This document shows, one piece after another, positions 38,695 through 47,818 of a DNA stretch of 64,000 nt. Positions within the stretch are counted from its first letter, which is position 1. Each line of letters begins with the position of its first letter. Source of the DNA: Elusimicrobiota bacterium (GTDB lineage: Bacteria; Elusimicrobiota; Elusimicrobia; UBA1565); the NCBI GenBank assembly GCA_016212885.1, contig JACRDO010000168.1, forward strand, positions 45,602 through 109,601, read 5' to 3'. Both the position numbers and the translations under genes were made by a program. The notes under the pieces are model-generated. The model did no database searches. It had not been told where the DNA came from and was given only the letters and a program-made list of their open reading frames with translations.

Positions 38695-39353
38695 CCTCCT
38701 TTGTCTATCTTGCGAATCAGCTTGCGCAATCCGCGCATCTCTTTGACGGCATAGGATGGTTTGGCCGCCAGCAAAGAGGCCTTTTCCCCGTAGCCGTTCA
38801 AGACCGCGACGGAGCGGATGCGATGATCCTTCGCGGCGATGATATCGCCGCAGGCATCTCCGACCAGGAGCGTATCAGCCGTCTTCAGGCGCAGCCGCCT
38901 CAACAATTCGCCGAGGGCTTCGGTTTTGCTTAGATGAATTCCCGCATGCATATCCGGCGTAAAAATCCCGCTGAAGAAAGCGTCCACTTTGAGCAATTTC
39001 AGCATCCTCTTCGTTGGGAGCATTCTTTTGTTGGTGAGGACAAAGAGCTTGTATGAACTTCTTGACAATGCTTCCAGTGTCCGTCTTACTCCGTTTAGAA
39101 GTCTTGTCCTGCCGTATTCGCTCGCATCATAGAAGGAGCGGAAATAGCCGGCGACCAGTTCCTCCTGCTCTTCCCGGATATCCGGCATGACGAATCGGAT
39201 CATTTCTTTCAATGGCGGGCCGATAACCGCCTTCCGATCTGTCGAAGCGAAAGGCAGGCCGGCTTTTCGGAACGCCCTCTTTAGGCAGTCGAGGATGTCT
39301 CCGGCCGAATCGATCAATGTCCCATCCAAGTCAAAAATAATATTTCTTATCAT
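38691..39353 (-). CDS. HAD-superfamily phosphatase
   Basis: IIFDLDGTLIDSAGDI; VLTNKR; LLVGDACGDIIAAKDHRIRSVAV. Confidence 0.92.
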   Translation of the reverse strand: MIRNIIFDLDGTLIDSAGDILDCLKRAFRKAGLPFASTDRKAVIGPPLKEMIRFVMPDIREEQEELVAGYFRSFYDASEYGRTRLLNGVRRTLEALSRSSYKLFVLTNKRMLPTKRMLKLLKVDAFFSGIFTPDMHAGIHLSKTEALGELLRRLRLKTADTLLVGDACGDIIAAKDHRIRSVAVLNGYGEKASLLAAKPSYAVKEMRGLRKLIRKIDKGG

Positions 39354-39367
39354 CCACCCGGGCTTTC

Positions 39368-40483
39368 TTAAAGCGCGTACAGAACAGTATCATAAATTTC
39401 TTGCAGATGATGCCGCAGATGGAATTTATAGCCGGGATTGAATTCGGCGACCTGCAAGGGCAGCTCCCATAAATGAGACGGCCTATGATAGACGCATACG
39501 GCCAGTTTGGGCTTTGCGGTTCGAATGATATTCCGAGCCCCGCTCAGCACTTCCGCCTCATGTCCCTCCACATCCATCTTAATGGTCGAAACCCGGTCGT
39601 TCCTGCACAATTCATCCAGTGAAAAAGTGTCTATGAATTCGGTTCCTTCGTTTGATAAGGAAGAATCTTCTCGTCCGGTGCTGTGGAAGGCGGCCCGCGC
39701 GTGCGCGGCGCCGGCGCCGGCCCGGAGGGCTACGATGCGGCCTTGATATTGAGGCGGGATATTCTCTTTCAGATGCGCGAAATTGATGGCGTCGGGTTCC
39801 AGCGCAAAATACTTCTTGAAGCGGCCCCCCGTATGCCGGAGGAACTGGAGCAGCGTGTCGCCGTCATAGGCGCCGCAATCCACGTAAGTTTCGCTGTTCT
39901 CAAGCTTCCAGAGACCTTCAGGGAAGTATTGATCGGCCGACGGCCGCGGCAGATGCCGGGGCAGCAGCGAGAATCTGAACCTCAGCAATTGACGGAAGAT
40001 ATCCCGGGACAGCGAATCCGAGAACAGGCCGTATGCGCGCTCGATCTCCGGCTTGTGGCTCAAAATCGATTCCACGGCTCCCTGGTGCATGGGATTATGA
40101 AAGAATTGCGGGAACATGATGCAAAGCGCGTAATGAGGCACGATGCCGGCCGCGCCGAGCGATACCAGCTGTTCATGGATTTCCCGGACGTACTTGGATG
40201 CGATGACGACCGTGCGCCCCCTTTTGATTTCGTGCGGCGGCAAGACGCGCAGTCCATGGATCGACAGCCCCCACTTGGACTTGTCGTTGTCGGCGAATGC
40301 GTCAATTCCAATTCCGGCATGCCGGCACGCTTCCAGAACTTTCGCCGCGCATCGGCCGGTGCCGAACAGGACGCAACCGTTCAAATCGGCGCTGGAGCCG
40401 ATGCCGAAGCGCCGCATGACGTCCGCAGCATGTTCAGCCGCGGATTTCGGGCTCTTATCGAACAGTCTGCTCAATCGGGTCAT
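39368..40483 (-). CDS. FkbM-family methyltransferase-like protein
   Basis: ETYVDCGAYDGDTLLQFLRHT...VSTIKMDVEGHEAEVLSGARNIIRTAKPKLAVCVYHRPSHLWELP. Confidence 0.87.
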   Translation of the reverse strand: MTRLSRLFDKSPKSAAEHAADVMRRFGIGSSADLNGCVLFGTGRCAAKVLEACRHAGIGIDAFADNDKSKWGLSIHGLRVLPPHEIKRGRTVVIASKYVREIHEQLVSLGAAGIVPHYALCIMFPQFFHNPMHQGAVESILSHKPEIERAYGLFSDSLSRDIFRQLLRFRFSLLPRHLPRPSADQYFPEGLWKLENSETYVDCGAYDGDTLLQFLRHTGGRFKKYFALEPDAINFAHLKENIPPQYQGRIVALRAGAGAAHARAAFHSTGREDSSLSNEGTEFIDTFSLDELCRNDRVSTIKMDVEGHEAEVLSGARNIIRTAKPKLAVCVYHRPSHLWELPLQVAEFNPGYKFHLRHHLQEIYDTVLYAL

Positions 40484-40606
40484 GCGAAAACCCCGGGGTT
40501 TCCACATAGGAACCAAAGCAAATTAGTTATAATCGTACCGGCTTATGATAGCTTTTCTCCATGCAGGCCTGAAAGGATTCCTTGGCTTCGGCGGAGAATC
40601 CGCCCC

Positions 40607-41671
40607 ATGACGGACAACGGCCAAGCCGATGTGCAAGACAGAGCGCTGACCCGGGAAAGGCTCCGGAGAGAAAAGCCGCTTGTGTGCGAGAAGCTGCTTC
40701 GGCTGGACCAAAGGCTGAAGAACGGGGAGGAGCCTCCTCCTGTCATCGAGATCGCTTATCGGTACGACTGCAACCTGAAATGCAACCACTGCTTTGCCAG
40801 CCGTTTTGCAAGAAAAGGGAGAAGCTTGTCCCTTCAGGACATGCGGGAGTTGTCCCGCCAAGCCGATGATCTCGGCGCTTATCAGTTCATCCTGCAGGGA
40901 GGGGAGCCTCTCCTGTGGCCGGAGTTCGACGACGTGGTGAACGCCATCGGCCCGAAGGAATTCTATCTGGGACTTGTCACCAACGCCTCCTTGTTGGACA
41001 AGGACAGAGTCGCTCATCTCAGGGACATGGGCGTCGACAAGCTCGTCGCAAGCCTCGATTCCTACGATGCGATTCAATATGAAGCCAACCGAAACCGGCC
41101 GGGGTTGTTCAACCACACCATCGACATGGTGCTTCGGGCGAAAGAAGCCGGGCTGCGTGCGATCATCAACGTCGTGGCCACGAAACAGAACGTCAGGGCT
41201 CCCCAGCTGCTCCAGCTGGTGGAATTCGCGAAGACCAACGGCATCATCGTTTACGTCAATCTAGCCGCTCCCATCGGCAGCTGGGAGGGCCGGTATGATC
41301 TGCTTCTGGATAAAGAGGATTCGGACTATATCTATGATTTGAACCGCAAGCATGAGGTGATCAAGCGGGATGTCTTTCCCTACAGGGGGGTCCGGGTCGG
41401 CTGTCCCGCGCTGAGGTCCATCGTCTATATCACCCAGTACGGCGATGTTCTCCCCTGTCCGTTCATACACATCGCGATCGGCAGCATTTTCGATGAGCCT
41501 TTGTCCCATATCGTTGAGCGTGGAAAGAAGATCAAGTGGTTCAGGGATCGTCCGGCGGTATGTTTGGCGAGCGAGGACAGGAATTTCATCATGGAGAAGA
41601 TCGCCCGCACCTACGGGAAGCCGGCCCCTGTCGGCATGCGCGACATATTCAGCGACGATGAAATCCGCTAG
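40607..41671 (+). CDS. Radical SAM protein, SPASM-type
   Basis: IEIAYRYDCNLKCNHCFASRFA; ILQGGEPLLWPEF; CPALRSIVYITQYGDVLPCPFIHIAIG. Confidence 0.92.
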   Translation: MTDNGQADVQDRALTRERLRREKPLVCEKLLRLDQRLKNGEEPPPVIEIAYRYDCNLKCNHCFASRFARKGRSLSLQDMRELSRQADDLGAYQFILQGGEPLLWPEFDDVVNAIGPKEFYLGLVTNASLLDKDRVAHLRDMGVDKLVASLDSYDAIQYEANRNRPGLFNHTIDMVLRAKEAGLRAIINVVATKQNVRAPQLLQLVEFAKTNGIIVYVNLAAPIGSWEGRYDLLLDKEDSDYIYDLNRKHEVIKRDVFPYRGVRVGCPALRSIVYITQYGDVLPCPFIHIAIGSIFDEPLSHIVERGKKIKWFRDRPAVCLASEDRNFIMEKIARTYGKPAPVGMRDIFSDDEIR

Positions 41672-43171
41672 ATGAGAGTATTGCTCATCCAGCCTTTCAT
41701 TACGTCAGGGAAGGATGAATTTTTTCAGGCTTTAAGCGAACCTTTGGGCCTGCTCTGTCTGGCTACCTACGTAGAAGAAATATCCGGCAAACAGATTGAA
41801 GTGGAGATCCTTGATCTATTTGCGCTAGGCCATGACAAAATTACCGAGAGGGGAGAGAATAGGATTAGACGAGGATTATGCGATAAAGAGGAGATCGCCG
41901 CTCATTTGAATAGAATCAAACCGGACATCATCGGCATTCACTCCAATTTTACCGGCTATGCTGAGGACGTAATTGAAATCGCGGGCATCTGTAAAAGTGT
42001 TTTTCCGCGCATTCCTATAACTTTGGGCGGCGCGCATGCGTCCTATGATTCCAAGAGCATCTTGGGAAAATATCAAAGCGTGGATTATATTGTGCGGAAA
42101 GAGGGCGAAGAAACTTTTTATGAATTGGTGAATTCCATTAAGACCGGAAGCGATGTCGGCGGAATCAAAGGGATATCCTTTAGGAATAGAGAAGGGAAAG
42201 TCGTTTCAAATCCCGATAGGGAACTGATCAATGATTTGAATACTCTGCCAATTCCCGACAGAACACTTATAGACATGGGAATATATAAGGAAATAAATAA
42301 GCAGTCCTTTCCGATCGCAATGAGTCATCCCGTCGCAACCATCATGGCATCGCGAGGCTGTCCCTATAATTGTATTTTTTGCAGTACCAAGAACATGTGG
42401 GGAAGGAAATGGCGAAGCCGTTCTCCTTCGCGTATCGTCCATGAAATCGAAGGTTTGGTGACAAATTACGGCATCAAGGAAATAGTGTTTTATGACGATC
42501 AGTTTTTAGTTGACAGGAACTGGGTCAGCGAGGTTTGCGACGCAATCATATCCGGGGGTTTCAATATTTCATTGGCATTGCCCGCAGGGACAAGCGTCTG
42601 GCTTGCGGATAAAGATCTCCTATTAAAAATGAAAAGAGCCGGTTTTTACCGGCTGAATTTTCCGATTGAAAGCGCCAATCCGGATACGATCAAATTCATT
42701 CGCAAGCCTATCAATCTGGATAAAATCTTGGAAGTGATACGAATTGCGAACAGGCTCGGTTTTTGGACAACGGCGAATTTTATAATTGGTTTCCCGCATG
42801 AAACAGAAGAGGATATAAAGAGAACGATCCGTTTCGCCTATCATTGCGGTATTGATTACGCGTTTTTCTTTATCGCCAAACCTTTTGCCGGGGCCGAGCT
42901 TTATGACATTTTCAAAAAGGAAGGGCTGCTGAGCGAGTCGGCCGCAAGCGCGAGCGTGTTCGTCGCTAAAAATGATACACTTCATCTTAAGGCTGGAGAA
43001 CTGACAAGAATCCGCAATGAGGCTGAGCGAGGCTTCCCAAAACGCAAGATAATCTGGCTCTTGAATCCATTCAATCTTATCCAATTCATTACAAAGATAT
43101 TGTCGATAAAAGGCTTCAAATATTCTTTCAGAATATTTATGTCTATCGTTCATGGAAAGCATAAACGTTGA
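41672..43171 (+). CDS. B12-binding-domain radical SAM protein
   Basis: KPDIIGIHSNFTGY, GGAHASYDSKSIL, MASRGCPYNCIFCSTKNMWG. Confidence 0.95.
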   Translation: MRVLLIQPFITSGKDEFFQALSEPLGLLCLATYVEEISGKQIEVEILDLFALGHDKITERGENRIRRGLCDKEEIAAHLNRIKPDIIGIHSNFTGYAEDVIEIAGICKSVFPRIPITLGGAHASYDSKSILGKYQSVDYIVRKEGEETFYELVNSIKTGSDVGGIKGISFRNREGKVVSNPDRELINDLNTLPIPDRTLIDMGIYKEINKQSFPIAMSHPVATIMASRGCPYNCIFCSTKNMWGRKWRSRSPSRIVHEIEGLVTNYGIKEIVFYDDQFLVDRNWVSEVCDAIISGGFNISLALPAGTSVWLADKDLLLKMKRAGFYRLNFPIESANPDTIKFIRKPINLDKILEVIRIANRLGFWTTANFIIGFPHETEEDIKRTIRFAYHCGIDYAFFFIAKPFAGAELYDIFKKEGLLSESAASASVFVAKNDTLHLKAGELTRIRNEAERGFPKRKIIWLLNPFNLIQFITKILSIKGFKYSFRIFMSIVHGKHKR

Positions 43172-43207
43172 TTCCCGCGTTGCGCCCATCGCAAGGAAGC
43201 GGCAGCC

Positions 43208-44023
43208 GTGACGAAGGGGGCTGTCTTGTCCGGGCTGCGGCGCGCCGCTGCTGCGATTCTTCCGCCAAGGGCGCTGATTGCGGCGGCGGCCTGCGCCAAA
43301 TGGTATCTTGGGGAAAGCGAAATGCGCCTGCTGCCGTGGCTCTGCTCGCGCGAGCGGATCGCGGTGGATGTCGGGGCCAACGCCGGCGTCTACGCGTGGC
43401 ACCTAAGGCGGTTCTGCGCCCGGGTGCACGCCTATGAGCCGGTTCCGGAGCTGGCCCGGTATCTTCAAGCCGCCCTGCCGGGGTGCGTCGTGCACGGCTA
43501 TGCGCTTTCGGACCGGACCGGGCGGGCGACCCTGCGTGTTCCGATTCTCAACGGAAGGGAATACGGGGCGCTGGCGAGCCTTTCACACGGGTTCGAGCGG
43601 GCTCATGGCGTGCGCGAGGTCGACGTGGACGTCCGCAGGCTTGACGATGAGGGCCTTCGTGACGTGGGCTTTATCAAGATCGACGTGGAGGGCCATGAGC
43701 GCGCGGTCATCGAAGGCGCGCGAAGCCTTTTGGCGGACCAGCGGCCGACTCTCCTCATCGAGATCGATGAACGGCAAAGCCCGGGGGGCCTGCAGGCGAC
43801 CGTTTCAGCGTTGGCGGATCGCGGCTACGACGCCTGGTTCTTCCACGATGGGCGCCTCCGGCCGGTCTCGAACTTCGACCGCGCACGTCTGCAGAATCCC
43901 GCGTTCATGTCGGACGACGGCTGGGCCACCGGAACGTACATCGTCAACTTCCTGTTCTTCCCAACGACCCCAGGCTGGCCCGGACAGCGTCGTGTCTTGC
44001 AGAAGTTCGCAATGGCGAAGTAA
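43208..44023 (+). CDS. FkbM-family methyltransferase, GTG start
   Basis: IAVDVGANAGVYAWHLRRFCARVHAYEPVPELARYL...VGFIKIDVEGHERAVIEGARSLL. Confidence 0.93.
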   Translation: MTKGAVLSGLRRAAAAILPPRALIAAAACAKWYLGESEMRLLPWLCSRERIAVDVGANAGVYAWHLRRFCARVHAYEPVPELARYLQAALPGCVVHGYALSDRTGRATLRVPILNGREYGALASLSHGFERAHGVREVDVDVRRLDDEGLRDVGFIKIDVEGHERAVIEGARSLLADQRPTLLIEIDERQSPGGLQATVSALADRGYDAWFFHDGRLRPVSNFDRARLQNPAFMSDDGWATGTYIVNFLFFPTTPGWPGQRRVLQKFAMAK

Positions 44024-44031
44024 GATATCCC

Positions 44032-44961
44032 GTGCCTAAAATCAGCGTCATCACCCCCTGCCATGACGAAGAGGGGAACATCCGCAGTCTCCACGGCCAG
44101 ATTCGGGATGTTTTTTCCAAACTCGCAGGCTATACGTATGAGCATATCTGCATCGATAACGCCTCGAAGGACGGAACCGTCGGAATCCTCCGGGAGATTG
44201 CGCGCGAAGACAAGAATCTGAAAGTCATCGTCAACACCCGCAACTTCGGGCATATCCGTTCCTCTCCTTACGCCCTTCTGCAAGCGCAGGGCGATGCGGC
44301 CATCATGATGGCCAGCGACCTGCAGGATCCGCCGGCCCTGATCCCGGAGTTCATCAAGAAGTGGGAGGAGGGCTATAAGATCGTTCTGGGCGTAAAGACT
44401 TCGAGCGAAGAGTCATCGCTCATGTTTTTCATCCGCAGGCGTTATTACGGCCTTATCAGCCGTCTTTCCGAGATCGAGCAGATCAAGAACTTCACCGGCT
44501 ATGGGCTTTTTGACCGTGTGGTTATAGATGTGATTCGCAAGGTGGACGATCCTTATCCATACCTTCGCGGCTTGGTTGCTGATATAGGATTCGAGGTCGC
44601 CAAAATCCCCTATCACCAAGCCAAGCGCCGGCGGGGGATCACGAAGAATAATTTCTACACGCTGTATGACCTGGCCATGCTGGGCATAACCAACCATTCC
44701 AAGGTTCCGCTCCGCTTGGCCGCCATGCTGGGGTTTGGGATGTCCGCTGTTTTCTTCCTGATCGCCGCGGCCTACCTGGTAGCCAAGCTGCTTTTCTGGG
44801 ATCGGTTCCCGATGGGCACGGTACCGATTCTGATCGGCCTGTTCGCTTTCTCCTCCATCCAGCTCTTCTTCATAGGGATTATCGGGGAGTATATCGGCGC
44901 CATCCACACCCAGATTCTCAAGCGCCCGCTGGTGATTGAGAAAGAACGGATCAACTTCTGA
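44032..44961 (+). CDS. GT2 family, GtrB/ArnC-like glycosyltransferase, GTG start
   Basis: ISVITPCHDEEGNIRSLHGQI...IDNASKDGTVGIL...MMASDLQDPPALIPEF; C-terminal TM helices. Confidence 0.95.
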   Translation: MPKISVITPCHDEEGNIRSLHGQIRDVFSKLAGYTYEHICIDNASKDGTVGILREIAREDKNLKVIVNTRNFGHIRSSPYALLQAQGDAAIMMASDLQDPPALIPEFIKKWEEGYKIVLGVKTSSEESSLMFFIRRRYYGLISRLSEIEQIKNFTGYGLFDRVVIDVIRKVDDPYPYLRGLVADIGFEVAKIPYHQAKRRRGITKNNFYTLYDLAMLGITNHSKVPLRLAAMLGFGMSAVFFLIAAAYLVAKLLFWDRFPMGTVPILIGLFAFSSIQLFFIGIIGEYIGAIHTQILKRPLVIEKERINF

Positions 44962-44968
44962 GCGGGCC

Positions 44969-46009
44969 ATGCGCGCGATCGCCGGCGGCGACCTGGAGCA
45001 CGTGCTCGCCGAAACCAAGGGCCTTTGGGAGGGCCTGCGGGGCGCCAGGATCTTCATCACCGGCGGGACGGGATTCTTCGGCTGCTGGCTTTTGGAGAGC
45101 TTCCTGCACGCGAATCGTGAGCTGGGGCTGAAAGCCGAGGCGCTGGTCCTCACTCGAGACGAGGAGGCTTTCCGCAGGCGCCGGCCCCATCTGGCCGGCT
45201 CCAAGGCCCTCAGCTTCCATCGCGGAGACGTCCGTTCCTTTGAATTTCCCAAAGGACGATATTCGCACATCATTCACGCGGCGACGGAATCGAGCGTCAA
45301 GCTCAACCAAGAAGAGCCGGACTTGATGCTGGATGCCATCGTGCAAGGCACGCGGCATGCCCTGGAATTCGCCGAATCGTGCGGCGCGAAGAAATTCCTG
45401 TTTACGAGTTCAGGCGCGGTTTACGGAAAGCAGCCAGCCGGGATGACTCGCATCCCCGAGGATTACGTCGCGGTCCCCGACCCGGCGGCGCCGGCCTCCG
45501 CCTACGCGGAAGGCAAGAGGGAGGCCGAACTCCTCTGCGCCGCGGAATCCAGCCGCTGCGGGATCGAGACCAAAATCGCCCGGGGCTTCGCTTTCGTGGG
45601 GCCCGGCCTTCCGCTGGACGCCCATTTCGCCATAGGGAATTTCATCCGCGACGCGCTCAAGGGCCGCGCCATCGAAGTGCGCGGCGACGGCACGCCCTAT
45701 CGTTCCTATCTTTATGCGGCGGACCTAGCCGTCTGGCTTTGGACCATACTGCTTCGCGGCGAAAGCTGCCGCCCCTACAACGTCGGGTCAGAGCGCCGCG
45801 TGAGCATCCTGGAGCTGGCACGGATTGTCGGCAGGGTGTTGAAACCGGATATATCAGTACACGTCCAAGAGACGCCGATTGAGGGGAAACCGCCCGAGCA
45901 GTACGTGCCTTCCACTCAGAGGGCCAGAACGGAGCTTGGTCTTTGCGAAACAATGAGCTTGGAAGAAGCGATCCGCCGCACCGCGGACTGGGTTTTAAGT
46001 AATCCGTAG
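44969..46009 (+). CDS. NAD-dependent epimerase/dehydratase
   Basis: GARIFITGGTGFFGCWLLESFLHAN; SAYAEGKREAELLC; PYNVGSERRVSILELARIVGRV. Confidence 0.93.
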   Translation: MRAIAGGDLEHVLAETKGLWEGLRGARIFITGGTGFFGCWLLESFLHANRELGLKAEALVLTRDEEAFRRRRPHLAGSKALSFHRGDVRSFEFPKGRYSHIIHAATESSVKLNQEEPDLMLDAIVQGTRHALEFAESCGAKKFLFTSSGAVYGKQPAGMTRIPEDYVAVPDPAAPASAYAEGKREAELLCAAESSRCGIETKIARGFAFVGPGLPLDAHFAIGNFIRDALKGRAIEVRGDGTPYRSYLYAADLAVWLWTILLRGESCRPYNVGSERRVSILELARIVGRVLKPDISVHVQETPIEGKPPEQYVPSTQRARTELGLCETMSLEEAIRRTADWVLSNP

Positions 46010-46068
46010 GTAAAGCAAACAAATCAGGTTTTTTGAGGGCGCAATAGGCACAAATTGATAGAAATTAT

Positions 46069-46097
46069 TTGACACATCTCTATAAATGGCGTAATAT
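46069..46097 (+). promoter_or_regulatory. Sigma70-like promoter for the DUF4143 ATPase
   Basis: TTGACA-17 nt-TAATAT, followed by taggag 5 nt before ATG 46139. Confidence 0.6.
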
Positions 46098-46138
46098 GGG
46101 GAACGCAATCTCATTATTACGCTATTTTAGGAGATTGA

Positions 46139-47272
46139 ATGTTCACCCGAATCTTAAAGAAAACTATCGCTGAAAAGTTTTTCAACGGTAAAGCCATCAT
46201 CATCACAGGACCCAGGCAAACCGGGAAGACGACGCTCGCCAAAGACCTGCTCAAGGACGTGGCAACGGAGCCTGCGGTCGTGTTCAACTGCGACAATCCC
46301 ACGGATCGGGATTATCTTGACGGCAAGGATCTCGAGTTCCTCCAGAAGCTCGTGGGCAGGGCGCGCGTGGTCTTCATCGACGAAGGGCAGAAGGTCGCGA
46401 GCATCGGGCAGACGCTTAAACTACTCGTGGATCATTTCGGCAAGTCTGTCCAACTGTTGGTCACGGGCTCCTCCAGCATCAACCTGCTCGATGGCACGCA
46501 GGAAACGCTCGCCGGCCGGAAATTCACGGCCACCCTGTTTCCATTGAGCCTGCTCGAGATCCATCCGGACAAGAATCCCCTGCTTGTGGCCAAAAGCCTT
46601 CGGGATTTGCTCATCTACGGGGCCTATCCGGAAGTCGTGTCCGCGACCGCGTATCAGGACAGGGTCGATATCCTGCGCGATCTGGCTTCCGGCGCGCTCT
46701 ACAAGGACATCCTCGGGTTCCAGCAGGTCAGGAATTCCATGGTCATCTCCGGACTCCTCAAGGCGTTGGCCCTGCAAATCGGCTCCGAAGTTTCCTGCAC
46801 TGAGTTGGCCGGCCTGCTTGGAATCGACAAGAAGACGGTTGAGCGCTATGTGGATTTGCTGGAGAAATGCTTTATAGTGTTCCGCCTCCCGCCGTTTTGT
46901 GGCAACAAGCGGCGGGAGATATCAAAGCTCAAGAAGATCTATTTTTACGATCTCGGCATCAGGAACATGCTGATCAACAATTTCAATTCCCTGGACAGCA
47001 GAAACGACGTTGGCGCGCTTTGGGAGAACTTCCTGGCCGTGGAGCGGCTCAAGCGCCTGGAGTATGAAAGAATCCACTGTGGTTTCTATTTCTGGCGCAC
47101 CTACGACGGCAGCGAGATTGACTGGGTCGAAGAAGCCGGAGGCAGGCTGGCTGGCTACGAATTCAAGTGGAAAGCGGCCTCCAGGGCCCGCATGCCGCCC
47201 AAGTGGGGCGCGTATCCTGGAAGTTCCTTCGCCGTCATCGATCCAAGCAAGTTGGAAGGATTCATCCTATGA
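46139..47272 (+). CDS. AAA ATPase with DUF4143 domain
   Basis: KAIIITGPRQTGKTTLAKDLL; VVFIDEGQKVASIG; LVTGSSSINLLDGTQETLAGRKF; C-terminal GYEFKWK nuclease-like core. Confidence 0.93.
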   Translation: MFTRILKKTIAEKFFNGKAIIITGPRQTGKTTLAKDLLKDVATEPAVVFNCDNPTDRDYLDGKDLEFLQKLVGRARVVFIDEGQKVASIGQTLKLLVDHFGKSVQLLVTGSSSINLLDGTQETLAGRKFTATLFPLSLLEIHPDKNPLLVAKSLRDLLIYGAYPEVVSATAYQDRVDILRDLASGALYKDILGFQQVRNSMVISGLLKALALQIGSEVSCTELAGLLGIDKKTVERYVDLLEKCFIVFRLPPFCGNKRREISKLKKIYFYDLGIRNMLINNFNSLDSRNDVGALWENFLAVERLKRLEYERIHCGFYFWRTYDGSEIDWVEEAGGRLAGYEFKWKAASRARMPPKWGAYPGSSFAVIDPSKLEGFIL

Positions 47273-47284
47273 AGTCGATCTTGA

Positions 47285-47683
47285 ATGCCCGATAAGCACG
47301 GCAAGCAGCTCCGGTTCCTGGTGGTCGGTGGCTGGAACACGGTCTTCGGCTACGGGCTCTTCGCGGGCCTCTACTTCGCGACCTCGCGCCTCGGTCTGCA
47401 CTACATGGTGGCCGCGGTCATCAGCAACCTGATCGCCGTGGCCAACGCGTACTTGTGCTATAAATTGTTCGTGTTCAAGACCAAAGGGAATTACCTGCGG
47501 GAATATCTCCGCTTCAACCTGTCCTATGCCGGCCTTTTCGCGTTCAACCTGGCCGCCCTGCCTTTGTTGGTCAACTTGGCGCGTCTCAGCCCGCTCATTG
47601 CCCAGGCGGCCCTGCTGGTCGTCACCGTGGCGGTGAGCTACGTGATGCACAACTATTTCTCGTTCGGCTCGCCCGCCGGATAG
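47285..47683 (+). CDS. GtrA-family membrane protein
   Basis: QLRFLVVGGWNTVFGYGLFAGLYF...NAYLCYKLFVFKTKGNY...NYFSFGSP; four hydrophobic segments. Confidence 0.92.
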   Translation: MPDKHGKQLRFLVVGGWNTVFGYGLFAGLYFATSRLGLHYMVAAVISNLIAVANAYLCYKLFVFKTKGNYLREYLRFNLSYAGLFAFNLAALPLLVNLARLSPLIAQAALLVVTVAVSYVMHNYFSFGSPAG

Positions 47684-47783
47684 ATCAGGAATTCAGGCTC
47701 ATGAGCCGGAATTCGACGTTGTCCTTGGGGCCGACACTTTGAGCGCGTTCATCAGCAGCAGCAGCCGGACATCCGGCCGGTCT

Positions 47784-47792
47784 TGCTATAAT
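47784..47792 (+). promoter_or_regulatory. Extended -10 element (TGCTATAAT) upstream of the SNF2 helicase
   Basis: Exact TGnTATAAT match 27 nt upstream of ATG 47819; no convincing -35. Confidence 0.4.
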
Positions 47793-47818
47793 GCGAGGCG
47801 CCCAGGAGGCGCCGCGGG

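Noticed and set aside
39683-40606. N-terminal 308 aa of ORF 39683-41671
   Set aside because: Antisense to the FkbM gene; radical SAM protein starts at or near 40607
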